The position numbers and the translations under genes were made by a program. From NCBI GenBank assembly GCA_951813285.1, contig OX638355.1, positions 1,736,653 to 1,800,652 of the forward strand: a stretch of DNA of 64,000 bases. The letters are read 5' to 3'. The notes beneath the pieces are model-generated. The model saw only the letters and a list, made by a program, of their open reading frames with translations. It made no database searches and was not told where the DNA came from. This stretch comes from Terriglobia bacterium (GTDB taxonomy: Bacteria; Acidobacteriota; Terriglobia; Versatilivoradales; Versatilivoraceae). Of this stretch, positions 56,043-63,919 are shown piece after piece. Each line of letters opens with the position of its first letter. The first letter of the stretch is position 1.

Positions 56043-57650
56043 ATGCCCAGGAAGCTTCGGTGGAGGTTCTTCACCATATTGGCCGTGGTCCTGGCGTGCG
56101 TGGTGGGCATCATCGGGTTGCCCGGCAGCACCGACTCCCTGCTGCAGAACCTGAGCGACCGCATCCGACTGGGTCTCGATCTCCGGGGCGGGATGCACCT
56201 GATTCTGCAGGTCAACACGGAGGACGCGCTCACTATCGAGACCGACCAGTCGGTAGAGCGGATCAAGCGGAGTTTTCGCGATCAGGAGATCTCCTTCGGC
56301 GAGATCCGCCGCAGGGACGCCACCCATATCGAAGTTCTCGAGGTTGACCCGGACCGCCTGGTCGACGTGCGGGCAGTGATCGACGAGGGCTATCCGGCCT
56401 GGCAACGCGGCAATCGATCCGGCTCCTCCGATTCCTTCCTGCTGAGCCTGAGGCCGGAGGTGGAGGGCCAGATCCGGCAAAGCGCCGTGCAGGAAGCGAT
56501 TCAGAGGATTCGCAACCGCGTGGACGAGCTGGGGGTCACCGAGCCGGTCATCCAGAACCACGGTCCCGCTACCGAGTACCAGATCCTGGTCCAGCTTCCC
56601 GGGGTGGACGACTCGGTTCGGGTGCGCGAAATCATCAAGTCCACCGCCCTGCTCGAGCTCAAGATCGTGGAACCGCAGGATGTTTATCCCTCGCGGGCCG
56701 CGGCCCTGGAGCAGTACAACGGCGTCATCCCCGATGGCAGGGAGTTGCTGCAGGGGATTCCTCAGTTCCGGGACACCTCCGAGCCCACCCAGGCGTGGTA
56801 CATCGCCAACCGATCGGCGGCCATCACCGGACGCGATCTGCGCATGGCCCGCCCCCAGAACGACCAGTTCGGCCGCCCCGCGGTAGGCTTCAGTCTGACC
56901 AACGACGGCGCCACGCGATTCGGGAGAGTCACTTCCGAGAACATAGGGAAGCGTTTGGCGATCGTGCTCGACGGCCGGGTGCAATCGGCGCCCGTCATCC
57001 AGGGCAGAATCACCGATTCGGGTGAGATCACGGGGAGTTTTACCAGCCAGGAAGCCAACGATCTGGCGCTGGTGCTGCGGTCGGGCGCCCTGCCGGCCTC
57101 CATGGACTACCTGGAGGAGCGCACCGTGGGGGCTTCCCTGGGGGTCGACTCCATTCGGCAGGGAATTATGGCCTCCCTGATCGGGTTGGTCGGGGTGGCC
57201 CTGTTCATGGTGACCTACTACCGCCTCTCCGGATTCATCGCCATCAACGCGCTTCTCCTGAACCTGGTGATTCTGCTGGCGGCCATGGTCTACATCTCAG
57301 CCACCCTGACGCTGCCCGGAATCGCGGGGGTGGTGCTGTTGATCGGCATGGCCGTGGATTCCAATGTGCTGATCTTCGAGCGCATCAAGGAAGAAATGTG
57401 GGCGGGGAAGACCGTGGTCTCATCGGTCGGCACCGGATTCAGCAAAGCCATCCTCACCATCGTGGACGCCAACGTGACCACGGTGGTCGCCGTCCTGTTC
57501 CTGTTTCTGTTCGGAACCGGTCCGGTCAAGGGATTCGCGGTGGTCCTCTTCTGGGGGCTGCTGGCCAATCTGTTTACCGCGATATTCGTCTCTCGATTCA
57601 TCTTCGAGTTCATCCTGAGCCGCCGGCGCAGGGTGAGCCTGAGCATCTAG
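56043..57650 (+). CDS. secD: Protein translocase subunit SecD
   Basis: Membrane subunit of 535 residues that uses the proton gradient to pull exported proteins across the membrane. It has the first helix, then the large periplasmic P1 domain starting IRLGLDLRGGMHLILQV, and the C-terminal RND-type helices with GLVGVALFMVTYYRLSG, then GMAVDSNVLIFERIKEE. The DSNVLIFERI stretch includes the conserved charged residues of the proton path. It starts 43 bases after yajC and is followed, after 128 bases, by secF. Confidence 0.95.
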   Translation: MPRKLRWRFFTILAVVLACVVGIIGLPGSTDSLLQNLSDRIRLGLDLRGGMHLILQVNTEDALTIETDQSVERIKRSFRDQEISFGEIRRRDATHIEVLEVDPDRLVDVRAVIDEGYPAWQRGNRSGSSDSFLLSLRPEVEGQIRQSAVQEAIQRIRNRVDELGVTEPVIQNHGPATEYQILVQLPGVDDSVRVREIIKSTALLELKIVEPQDVYPSRAAALEQYNGVIPDGRELLQGIPQFRDTSEPTQAWYIANRSAAITGRDLRMARPQNDQFGRPAVGFSLTNDGATRFGRVTSENIGKRLAIVLDGRVQSAPVIQGRITDSGEITGSFTSQEANDLALVLRSGALPASMDYLEERTVGASLGVDSIRQGIMASLIGLVGVALFMVTYYRLSGFIAINALLLNLVILLAAMVYISATLTLPGIAGVVLLIGMAVDSNVLIFERIKEEMWAGKTVVSSVGTGFSKAILTIVDANVTTVVAVLFLFLFGTGPVKGFAVVLFWGLLANLFTAIFVSRFIFEFILSRRRRVSLSI

Positions 57651-57778
57651 GCCGGAACTTCCGGCAGGCGGCTTCGGCCGCGGTCCCATCTTTTGGGAAC
57701 ATTCAGGGGAGGGACGGTGTCCAAAGGGGAGACGGCAACGAAATTCGAGTCCCCGGACCCCGGGAGAAAACGTAACCC

Positions 57779-58984
57779 ATGCAGTTGCTGAAAGACGTCA
57801 ACGTCGACTGGATCGGCCGGAAACGGCAGTGGTTGAGCCTCTCCCTGCTGCTGATCGCGGCCAGCCTGGCAACCCTTTATATGAAGGGCGGCCCCCGCTA
57901 CGGAATCGACTTTCGCGGCGGCACTCTGGTCTACGTCAAGTTCAAGGACTCCCCCGACCTGGGCAGAATTCGGGCGGCTCTCTCCGAGCAAGGCTTGAGC
58001 GGCAGCACCATCCAGCGCTATGACGTCCCGGAAAAGAATGAAGTCATCATCGGCCTGGGCCAGCGGGAAGGCGAGGTGGGCCCCGACACCGATGCCGGGC
58101 GGGTACGTATTCTGGAGGGGCTGCAAAGCGCGTTTGGATCGTCTTCGGGGCAGGAGGGCAAGATCGACCTCAACAACGCGGCCCCCGATGAGCTGGAAGA
58201 TCGCCTGAGCGGCGTTGCCGGGTTCACCTCTCTGCTCGAGTCCGATGAGAGCCCGGCATTCAAGACGCCCGGGGAACTGGCGCGAGCGGTGACCGATTAC
58301 CGGGACCGCAACGGGGGCATCATCGGCGCCTTTCAGGAGCTGGAATCGGTGGAAGGGATGAGCCCGCGCCTGCTGGCCGCCGTTCAGGAGCAGGCCTATC
58401 TGGGCGGTTTCGCGGTGTTCCAGACGGAGTTCGTCGGGCCCAAGGTGGGGCGAAACCTGCAGCGCCAGGCGATCAACGCCACCCTCTATGCCTTGCTGGG
58501 GATGCTCGTCTATATCGCCTTCAGGTTCAAGGGCACCGCCTACGGGGCCGCGGCCGTGGTAGCGGTCTTCCACGACGTGCTCATTACCCTGGGGTTCTTT
58601 TCCCTTGCCGACCGCGAGCTTTCCATTCCGGTGGTCGCGGCCCTGCTGACCCTGGTTGGATATTCCATGAACGATACCATTGTGGTCTTTGATAGAATCA
58701 GGGAGAATTTGAGGCTGCGCCGTCGGGAATCGATTTCCTCGATCATCAATCGCAGCATCAATCAGACGCTGAGCCGCACGCTGTTGACTTCGGGCTCCAC
58801 CTTTCTCACGGCGCTCTCGCTCTATTATTTCGGGGGCCAGGTGATCAACGGCTTCGCCTTTTGCCTGGTGATCGGGGTGGCCGTGGGGACCTATTCCTCC
58901 ATCGGAGTGGCCAGTCAGCTGCTGGTGATCTGGTATGATTTTCAGACCCGGAGAAGAACGGTGGCGCGGGCTGCCAGGGCGTGA
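57779..58984 (+). CDS. secF: Protein translocase subunit SecF with a helix-hairpin-helix-like insertion
   Basis: SecF partner of SecD, 401 residues, roughly 90 longer than usual. It begins with GPRYGIDFRGGTLVYV and ends with the RND-type helices (LVGYSMNDTIVVFDRIREN, INQTLSRTLLTSGSTFLTAL). The extra residues, about 128-205, replace or extend the periplasmic domain and contain IDLNNAAPDELEDRLSGVAG and FQELESVEGMSPRLLAAVQ, both resembling helix-hairpin-helix repeats of the ComEA type. Such a domain usually binds DNA, so its place in a periplasmic loop is odd; it may be a protein-interaction module instead. Confidence 0.92.
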   Translation: MQLLKDVNVDWIGRKRQWLSLSLLLIAASLATLYMKGGPRYGIDFRGGTLVYVKFKDSPDLGRIRAALSEQGLSGSTIQRYDVPEKNEVIIGLGQREGEVGPDTDAGRVRILEGLQSAFGSSSGQEGKIDLNNAAPDELEDRLSGVAGFTSLLESDESPAFKTPGELARAVTDYRDRNGGIIGAFQELESVEGMSPRLLAAVQEQAYLGGFAVFQTEFVGPKVGRNLQRQAINATLYALLGMLVYIAFRFKGTAYGAAAVVAVFHDVLITLGFFSLADRELSIPVVAALLTLVGYSMNDTIVVFDRIRENLRLRRRESISSIINRSINQTLSRTLLTSGSTFLTALSLYYFGGQVINGFAFCLVIGVAVGTYSSIGVASQLLVIWYDFQTRRRTVARAARA

Positions 58985-59017
58985 CCGCCGTTGCACAATG
59001 GACCGGTCTTTTTTTTT
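58983..59017 (+). terminator. Weak terminator candidate after secF
   Basis: GACCG at 58983-58987 can pair with CGGTC at 59004-59008, directly followed by nine T residues. The stem is only five pairs with a long loop, so the T run is the main support. Confidence 0.35.
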
Positions 59018-59161
59018 GTGTTAGAGTCTTGACTTCACTCCACCCAACTGCGGTATTGTTACACGGAGGTATCATCCTCTTTCTTCGTCGTTTGAAGCCA
59101 ATCTCAAGTCGGGAAAGGTTTTCCGGCTCAGCCGGTTCGGCTTGGGAAGGGAGGTTCAACC

Positions 59162-59470
59162 ATGTTTGACCAGTTGGCCGATGCGCAGGAATCCGGCACA
59201 ACCAAGAAAAAGTCCGTTGTCCTCACCGTTTCGGTGATTTTTCACGGGGTGCTGATTGTGTTCGCGATCATCCTGCCGATGCTTTTTCCGGAAACCCTGG
59301 GGGGGGTCGGTTCACAGCTCACTATGCTGGTGGCGCCCCCCCCGCCCCCCCCCGCCGCCCCCCCCGCCCCCGGCGGCGACGGAAGTGGTCAAGCGAGTCA
59401 GCACCACTCCGGTCACCGATTTCACGGCCCCGGTGGAAATACCCCAGGACATCCTCATGGTGGTGGATGA
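59162..59470 (+). CDS. tonB: TonB energy transducer, N-terminal part (frameshifted)
   Basis: N-terminal part of a TonB-like protein. It has a cytoplasmic start (FDQLADAQESGTTKKKS), one membrane anchor (VVLTVSVIFHGVLIVFAII) whose histidine matches the TonB SxxxH motif, and then LTMLVAPPPPPP at the start of the proline linker. From here this frame drifts into SGQASQHHSGHRF, unrelated to TonB. The proline-rich linker and the C-terminal domain continue in another frame, so the gene is split within C8-G-C9-G tracts at 59336-59365. A single extra C in the C9 run explains it. Confidence 0.75.
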   Translation: MFDQLADAQESGTTKKKSVVLTVSVIFHGVLIVFAIILPMLFPETLGGVGSQLTMLVAPPPPPPAAPPAPGGDGSGQASQHHSGHRFHGPGGNTPGHPHGGG

Positions 59471-59924
59471 GGGTCCTGCTCCCGAAGCCATGGTCGCTGG
59501 CGTGGTCGGCGGAGTTCCGGGAGGAGTCCCGGGCGGTGTCCTTGGAGGCGTGGTCGGCGGTGTTATCGGCGGCGCTCCGACCTCTCTGGCGCCCCCGCCC
59601 CCGCCCCCCCCGCCGCCTCCGCCCAAGCCTCCCCAACGCATACGGGTGGGCGGCAACGTGCAACGCGCCAACCTGATCCGTCAGGTGCGCCCGCGCTACC
59701 CGGCGCTGGCCAAGCAGGCTCGCATCCAGGGCACGGTCATTTTGGAGGCGGTCATCAGCAAGCGGGGTTCCGTGGAAAATCTGCGGGTGGTCAAGGGACA
59801 CCCACTCTTGATTCAGTCGGCGCTGGAGGCCGTCAAGCAGTGGCGCTACAAGCCGACCGTGTTGAATGGAGTGCCGGTTGAAGTCATCACCCGCATTACG
59901 GTGAACTTCAACTTGAGAGGGTGA
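59256..59924 (+). CDS. tonB: TonB energy transducer, linker and C-terminal domain (frameshifted)
   Basis: Main body of the TonB protein. From about 59355 this frame carries the proline linker, then ATEVVKRVSTTPVTDFTAP, a VVGGVPGGVPGGVLGGVVGG repeat, a second polyproline run and the TonB C-terminal domain: LIRQVRPRYPALAKQARIQG, then VILEAVISKRGSVENLRVVK, AVKQWRYKPTVLNGVPV and VTVNFNL-type ending. This domain contacts TonB-dependent receptors in the outer membrane. The apparent start at 59256 is not real; translation should come from 59162. ExbB and two ExbD genes follow. Confidence 0.82.
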   Translation: MCSRSSCRCFFRKPWGGSVHSSLCWWRPPRPPPPPPPPPAATEVVKRVSTTPVTDFTAPVEIPQDILMVVDEGPAPEAMVAGVVGGVPGGVPGGVLGGVVGGVIGGAPTSLAPPPPPPPPPPPKPPQRIRVGGNVQRANLIRQVRPRYPALAKQARIQGTVILEAVISKRGSVENLRVVKGHPLLIQSALEAVKQWRYKPTVLNGVPVEVITRITVNFNLRG

Positions 59925-59979
59925 CGTTTGCCCATCGGCAAGATCCAAATTGTGAGAGAACCGAGGAGGTAGTAATCCC

Positions 59980-60693
59980 ATGATGTCCGTTCCTTTGAAC
60001 TTGTTGGCGGTATCCCTGCTTCAAGGCGAAGTGGGCTTTTCCTTCATGGATATGTGGAATGCTTCCGGGCCGACGGCCAAGGCGACCCTGATCGTTCTGG
60101 CCATCATGTCGGCCTGGTCGATCGGGGTCATGATCGACCGGTACCTGGCCTTCAACGCGGCCCGCAAACAGTCCCGCGAGTTTGCCCCGCTGGTCGCAGG
60201 CTGCCTGCAGGAAGGCAAGATCGGCGAGGCCATCGACGTGTCCGAGCAGAACCAGAAGAGCCACTTGGCAAAAGTGGTGATCGCCGGACTGCAGGAGTAT
60301 CAGTCGTCGGGGAGCACAACTTCGGCAGAGACTGTTGAATCTTCCAAGCGCGCCCTGGATCGAGCCACCGCCATCACCAACGCCGAGTTGAAGCGGGGCG
60401 TTCCCGGGCTGGCCACCATCGGAAGCACGGCTCCCTTCGTGGGGTTGTTCGGAACGGTGGTGGGCATTATCAACGCCTTCCAGGGGATGTCCACGGCCAA
60501 GACCACGGGTCTTTCCGCCGTGGCCGGCGGCATTTCCGAAGCGCTCATCGCCACCGCGCTGGGCCTCTTCGTGGCGATTCCCGCCATTTGGATGTTCAAC
60601 TACTTCAATGGCAAGATGGAAGCCTTTGGCGTCGAGATGGACAATTCCTCATCAGAGCTGATCGACTACTTTCTGAAGCGGGGAGGTTCCTAA
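59980..60693 (+). CDS. exbB: ExbB/TolQ/MotA-family proton channel protein
   Basis: Inner-membrane proton channel subunit that powers TonB, 237 residues. GAGGAGGT at 59963-59970 precedes the ATG at 59980. Three hydrophobic segments are visible: near 38-55 (LIVLAIMSAWSIGVMID), 150-170 (STAPFVGLFGTVVGIINAF) and 185-205 (AVAGGISEALIATALGLFVA). The second and third hold the polar residues typical of the ion path. It is 55 bases after tonB and overlaps exbD by one base (TAATG). Confidence 0.92.
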   Translation: MMSVPLNLLAVSLLQGEVGFSFMDMWNASGPTAKATLIVLAIMSAWSIGVMIDRYLAFNAARKQSREFAPLVAGCLQEGKIGEAIDVSEQNQKSHLAKVVIAGLQEYQSSGSTTSAETVESSKRALDRATAITNAELKRGVPGLATIGSTAPFVGLFGTVVGIINAFQGMSTAKTTGLSAVAGGISEALIATALGLFVAIPAIWMFNYFNGKMEAFGVEMDNSSSELIDYFLKRGGS

Positions 60694-61142
60694 TGGCAAT
60701 GTCAGTCGACAGTGGCTCTCAGGACAAAAACGCCGTAGTGGCGGACATCAATGTCACGCCCATGGTGGACATCATGCTGGTCCTGCTCATCATTTTCATG
60801 GTGATCACCCCCATGCTGCAGAAGGGAGTGAGCGTGGACATGGCCAAGGCCACCAATCCCCGGGAGATGCGGGAAGCCGACCAGGACGACGCCGTGGTGG
60901 TGGCGGTGACCCGCGACGGTAAGATTTACCTGGGGTCGGACCAGTTGGTCATGCAGCAGTTGGCCGAACGCATTCAGGATCTGCTGGCTGCCAAGGTGGA
61001 CAAGACCGTCTACGTGAAGAGCGACCGGCGGGCCAAGTATGGAGGGGTGGTCGACGTGGTGGATACCGTCCGGTCCGCCGGAGTCGATACCCTCGGATTG
61101 CTGACGGACAAGGTCGACAAGAAGAACGCACCCGGTATCTAA
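60693..61142 (+). CDS. exbD: ExbD/TolR-family biopolymer transport protein (first copy)
   Basis: Single-pass partner of ExbB, 149 residues. The ATG at 60693 overlaps the exbB stop and follows GGGAGG. The N-terminal helix contains DINVTPMVDIMLVLLIIF with the conserved proton-carrying aspartate (in MVDIMLV). The periplasmic domain has VSVDMAKATNPREM, VAVTRDGKIYLG and the conserved TVYVKSDRRAKYGGVVDVVD. A second, distinct exbD follows 13 bases later, an arrangement seen in several phyla where two ExbD-like proteins serve one channel. Confidence 0.92.
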   Translation: MAMSVDSGSQDKNAVVADINVTPMVDIMLVLLIIFMVITPMLQKGVSVDMAKATNPREMREADQDDAVVVAVTRDGKIYLGSDQLVMQQLAERIQDLLAAKVDKTVYVKSDRRAKYGGVVDVVDTVRSAGVDTLGLLTDKVDKKNAPGI

Positions 61143-61155
61143 GGGAGGATTGAAA

Positions 61156-61584
61156 ATGGCAATGTCAGTTGGGGCCGATGCGGGCCCCAAGGCCGACATC
61201 AACGTGACGCCACTGATCGACGTGTTGCTGGTGCTGCTGATTATCTTTATGGTGATCACGCCCTTGATTCCCAGGGGACTGGATGCTCAGATCCCCCAGC
61301 CGCCTCCTCCGGGAGACCCTCCTCCCCAGGATACCTCCAACCGGACCATCGTGGTGTCCATTGACGACCAGCGGCGTTTGAAGATCAACCAGGAGGATGT
61401 AGATCTTCGGAATCTGGAAGAGCGGCTCACCGATATCTTCAAGACCCGAAATCAGAGGACGATGTTCGTCCAGGGCCACCAGTCGCTGTTCTTCAACTCG
61501 GTGGTTGAAGTCATCGACATCGCCCACAATGCGGGAGTGGACAAGATCGGATTGATGACCGCGAAGATCCAGTCCGGTCAGTGA
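61156..61584 (+). CDS. exbD: ExbD/TolR-family biopolymer transport protein (second copy)
   Basis: Second ExbD, 142 residues from the ATG at 61156, with GGGAGGATT upstream; a TTG at 61150 is less likely. It shares the start MAMSVG and the membrane helix KADINVTPLIDVLLVLLIIF with the first copy, including the key aspartate. After it a proline-rich linker (QIPQPPPPGDPPPQ) differs from copy 1. The periplasmic domain has VVSIDDQRRLKINQEDVD and MFVQGHQSLFFNSVVEVID. The divergence suggests an old duplication with partly distinct roles, not a recent copy. Confidence 0.92.
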   Translation: MAMSVGADAGPKADINVTPLIDVLLVLLIIFMVITPLIPRGLDAQIPQPPPPGDPPPQDTSNRTIVVSIDDQRRLKINQEDVDLRNLEERLTDIFKTRNQRTMFVQGHQSLFFNSVVEVIDIAHNAGVDKIGLMTAKIQSGQ

Positions 61585-61647
61585 TCGCCCCCGGCTGTCA
61601 TTCCCTAAACCGATAAACAGGAATTTTCTCGTCTGTGGAGGAAGCCG

Positions 61648-62505
61648 ATGAAGTGTCGAAGCAGAGCGATGGCCGGGCTTGTTTTCCTGCCCCTGGCCTT
61701 TGGGATGATTGGGTGCGGCGTCATAGACAAGCTGAAGGCCCGGGACCGCCTCAACAAAGGGGTCCGGGCTTTCCGGGAAGGCGAGTACGAAAGGGCGGTG
61801 GAACGCTTCAAGCAGGCGATCGAACTGGATCCGGAGTTCCTGAACGCTCAGATCTACCTGGCCACCTCCTACGCCTCGCTTTACATCCCCAACGGCCAGT
61901 CGGATCAGAACATCAAGGTCGCAGAAGAAGCGATCAGCGCCTATGAGCGCGTGCTGGAGCAGGACCCGGAGAATCTCAACTCAGTCAAGGGAATTGCCGG
62001 CATTTACTTCAACATGGGTGAATTCGAGAGGGCCAAGGAGTACTACCTGAAAAACTGTGACCTGGAGCCGGACCAGGGCGACCCCTTTTACAGCGTGGGG
62101 AACGTCAATTGGACCATGGCCTACGACAAATTGAATCCGCGCCCTGCTCAGGAGCGGTGGGAACTGTCGGAAGAGGGCCTGGAATTTTTGGAAAAGTGCC
62201 TGGTCAACGATCCCGACTACTTTAACGCCCACTTCTACATCAACTTGCTCAATCGGGAAAAGGCCAGAGTCGTCATTGACGAGATTGTCGAGCAGAAACC
62301 TTCCTCGGAGAACGCTTTCATCCTGGCCGGGCAAGACGTCGCCGCCTTGGACCCCCTGGTGAAGAGGCACGGGCCCGACCGCTACGAGGAGTACCTGTCC
62401 TATCACAAGTTGGCCGACCAGCACTACGACCTGGCAATGGAGATCAAGCGCAAGGTCGAGGAGGAATCGGCAGCCGCGGCCATCGGCATCGTCTCGGAGG
62501 AATAG
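61648..62505 (+). CDS. TPR-repeat lipoprotein
   Basis: Lipoprotein of 285 residues: signal peptide ending in the lipobox FGMIGCG (Cys at 23). The mature protein has tetratricopeptide repeats, clearest at residues 34-70 (LNKGVRAFREGEYERAVERF) and about 95-140 (GIYFNMGEFERAKEYYLK). Such proteins are protein-interaction scaffolds. Its place right after the TonB-ExbBD genes suggests a link to that machinery, but no direct evidence exists. It is the last gene before a strong terminator at 62587. Confidence 0.8.
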   Translation: MKCRSRAMAGLVFLPLAFGMIGCGVIDKLKARDRLNKGVRAFREGEYERAVERFKQAIELDPEFLNAQIYLATSYASLYIPNGQSDQNIKVAEEAISAYERVLEQDPENLNSVKGIAGIYFNMGEFERAKEYYLKNCDLEPDQGDPFYSVGNVNWTMAYDKLNPRPAQERWELSEEGLEFLEKCLVNDPDYFNAHFYINLLNREKARVVIDEIVEQKPSSENAFILAGQDVAALDPLVKRHGPDRYEEYLSYHKLADQHYDLAMEIKRKVEEESAAAAIGIVSEE

Positions 62506-62586
62506 GCCGGTCCGGCGCGGCGCCAATCCCGACCCATCCCCGAGGCGCAACCCTCAAACCGTTAATAGTCGAAGCTGTTCCGTAAG

Positions 62587-62620
62587 GGCCGGCGGGCCTC
62601 AAGTCCGCCGGCCTTTTGTT
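62587..62620 (+). terminator. Intrinsic terminator of the tonB-exb operon
   Basis: GGCCGGCGG (62587-62595) pairs perfectly with CCGCCGGCC (62605-62613), a nine-base GC stem with a nine-base loop, followed by TTTTGTTTTT. The stop codon of the TPR gene is about 80 bases upstream. Confidence 0.9.
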
Positions 62621-62622
62621 TT

Positions 62623-62970
62623 TCAGAACGCCGGTCCCGCTGCGGGTTCAATCAGGGCCGACATGGACCCGCGGCAGCGCGGAATGCGCGGGTCCGGGCC
62701 ATAGGCCTGGATCTGGTCCCGGGAGAACTCCGCCTCCCGGCGCCCACAGGTGATCAACACGGTTCGACCGGTTAGGTCCACTTCCACGGCGTGCTGGAGG
62801 GCTTGCCGCACCGACAAATAGAAGATCCTCTGCAGCATTTCGATGACGTAGTTGTAGCTGTGATCGTCGTCGTCCAGAAGAATCACACGGTAGAGCCCGG
62901 CCCTCTCCGAGTCGGCGCGCTGATCGGTTTCCGGTTCGGCGATCACCGCGGGCATGGGGTTGGGTTTCAT
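62623..62970 (-). CDS. clpS: ClpS-type adaptor of the Clp protease
   Basis: ClpS family adaptor delivering N-degron substrates to ClpAP/ClpCP. The ATG at 62970 gives 115 residues. Recognisable are YRVILLDDDDHSYNYVIEML with the acidic and aromatic residues of the substrate pocket, followed by the helix region SVRQALQHAVEVDLTGRTVL. The N-terminal 27 residues are a flexible tail. The C-terminal 25 residues (ending EPAAGPAF) are longer than typical. A clpA or clpC gene is not in the window; the gene is convergent with the TPR lipoprotein. Confidence 0.85.
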   Translation of the reverse strand: MKPNPMPAVIAEPETDQRADSERAGLYRVILLDDDDHSYNYVIEMLQRIFYLSVRQALQHAVEVDLTGRTVLITCGRREAEFSRDQIQAYGPDPRIPRCRGSMSALIEPAAGPAF

Positions 62971-63013
62971 GAGGCGGCGGGATTTCGATGGTGTCTCCAA
63001 GAGAATAGCACAC

Positions 63014-63120
63014 AAGGGCGGAGCCCGCAGTCGAGCCGGTGGGGGGCAATCGCGGCGCCCCGTGATTCACAGCAACAATCAACATGGATTCACATCGATG
63101 GACAGGATATACAGGATTTG
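63014..63120. repeat. Dispersed repeats upstream of clpS
   Basis: At 63014-63070 the sequence GCGGAGCCCGCAGTCGAGCC, then GGTGGGGGGCAA is the inverted copy of the 35.4-kb repeat. At about 63080-63120 the CATGGATTCACATCGATGGA, then CAGGATATACAGGATT stretch belongs to the ATGGATGTACAGGATGG family of 11.9 kb. Confidence 0.65.
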
Positions 63121-63205
63121 CTTTTCAGGGATTTGTCCGGTCTATCAGCCAGGGCGTGATCGAAGAGGCGAATCGGCCGGGACAGTGTGCGTTCAAGGCA
63201 GGCCA

Positions 63206-63460
63206 TTACTTTTTTTGCTCTGCCAATTCGCCCCTGGTGAATCCTTCAAACAGTCCTTCCAGCCGGGCCATGCGTTCTCGGAGGTCGGCGACGTCCCCTC
63301 GGACATTGGCGACGTCCCCTCGGACATTGGCCACGTCCTCTCGGACATGCTGAATTTCCAGTTTGAACTCCTGTCGAATATCGAATGAGACCTTCCATCC
63401 GAGGCTGACCAATGCTACGCCAAGAATGCCGATGGCAATCAACTCCGCGCTTATTTTCAT
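63206..63460 (-). CDS. Small membrane-anchored coiled-coil protein
   Basis: An 84-residue protein: a start with one hydrophobic helix (AELIAIGILGVALVSLGW) and then a coiled coil built of heptads, VREDVAN-VRGDVAN-VRGDVAD, followed by LRERMARLEGLF. In DNA the heptads are a 21-base tandem repeat. The ATG at 63460 is preferred over an upstream start. Function is unknown; similar small anchored coiled coils occur in many genomes without a known role. It is on the minus strand next to clpS, separated by about 235 bases. Confidence 0.6.
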   Translation of the reverse strand: MKISAELIAIGILGVALVSLGWKVSFDIRQEFKLEIQHVREDVANVRGDVANVRGDVADLRERMARLEGLFEGFTRGELAEQKK

Positions 63461-63919
63461 TGCTGACGCTCCTTCCACTTTGACGAGCCTGCCGAGAGGG
63501 AGATCAGACCAGGCGAGGGGTTCATTTGGTGACGGATCACTCAGTTAGTGTAGCACGCAAGACAGGCTTGTAAGAACAGAGCCTGCGCCGGAACATCGGC
63601 CGAGTCAGCGTCTCGTACAGCAGCGTCCCGTCCTGGTTATCCTGTGCATCCATGTTAATTTTAAAAAATCGTCGATCCCCGGGCGCCGGCTTGGGGGTCC
63701 CCCCACCGCATCAGTTTGGTGAGAAATCCGGGTTCGTGGTTCTTCGTGTAACTTCGTGGATAACTCTTTTGAAAACACAGTGGATCCTTTCCCGGGTCCT
63801 GTTCGTTTTACTTTCCATGCCAGGCTTGCTAAAATCCCGGCGCTTGTGTGATTCTATTGCCTCAGCCTCCAAGGATTTGCAGAGCGGGCTGGAAGTCAAC
63901 TCGAAGGGAGATCAGAACA
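63461..63919. other. Gene-free region with two dispersed repeats
   Basis: No gene seen. At 63636 ATCCTGTGCATCCATGTTAATTT is the reverse-type copy of the 12.03-kb family, and at 63735-63775 GTTCTTCGTGTAACTTCGTG with GATAACTCTTTTGAAAA is the CACGAAGG family. The stretch before 63919 should hold the promoter of the bacilliredoxin gene; no convincing -35/-10 pair was identified. Confidence 0.55.

Noticed and set aside
59162-59924. Programmed ribosomal frameshift in tonB
   Set aside because: No stimulatory structure could be identified, and a single extra C in a C9 run is simpler; left open only as a test.
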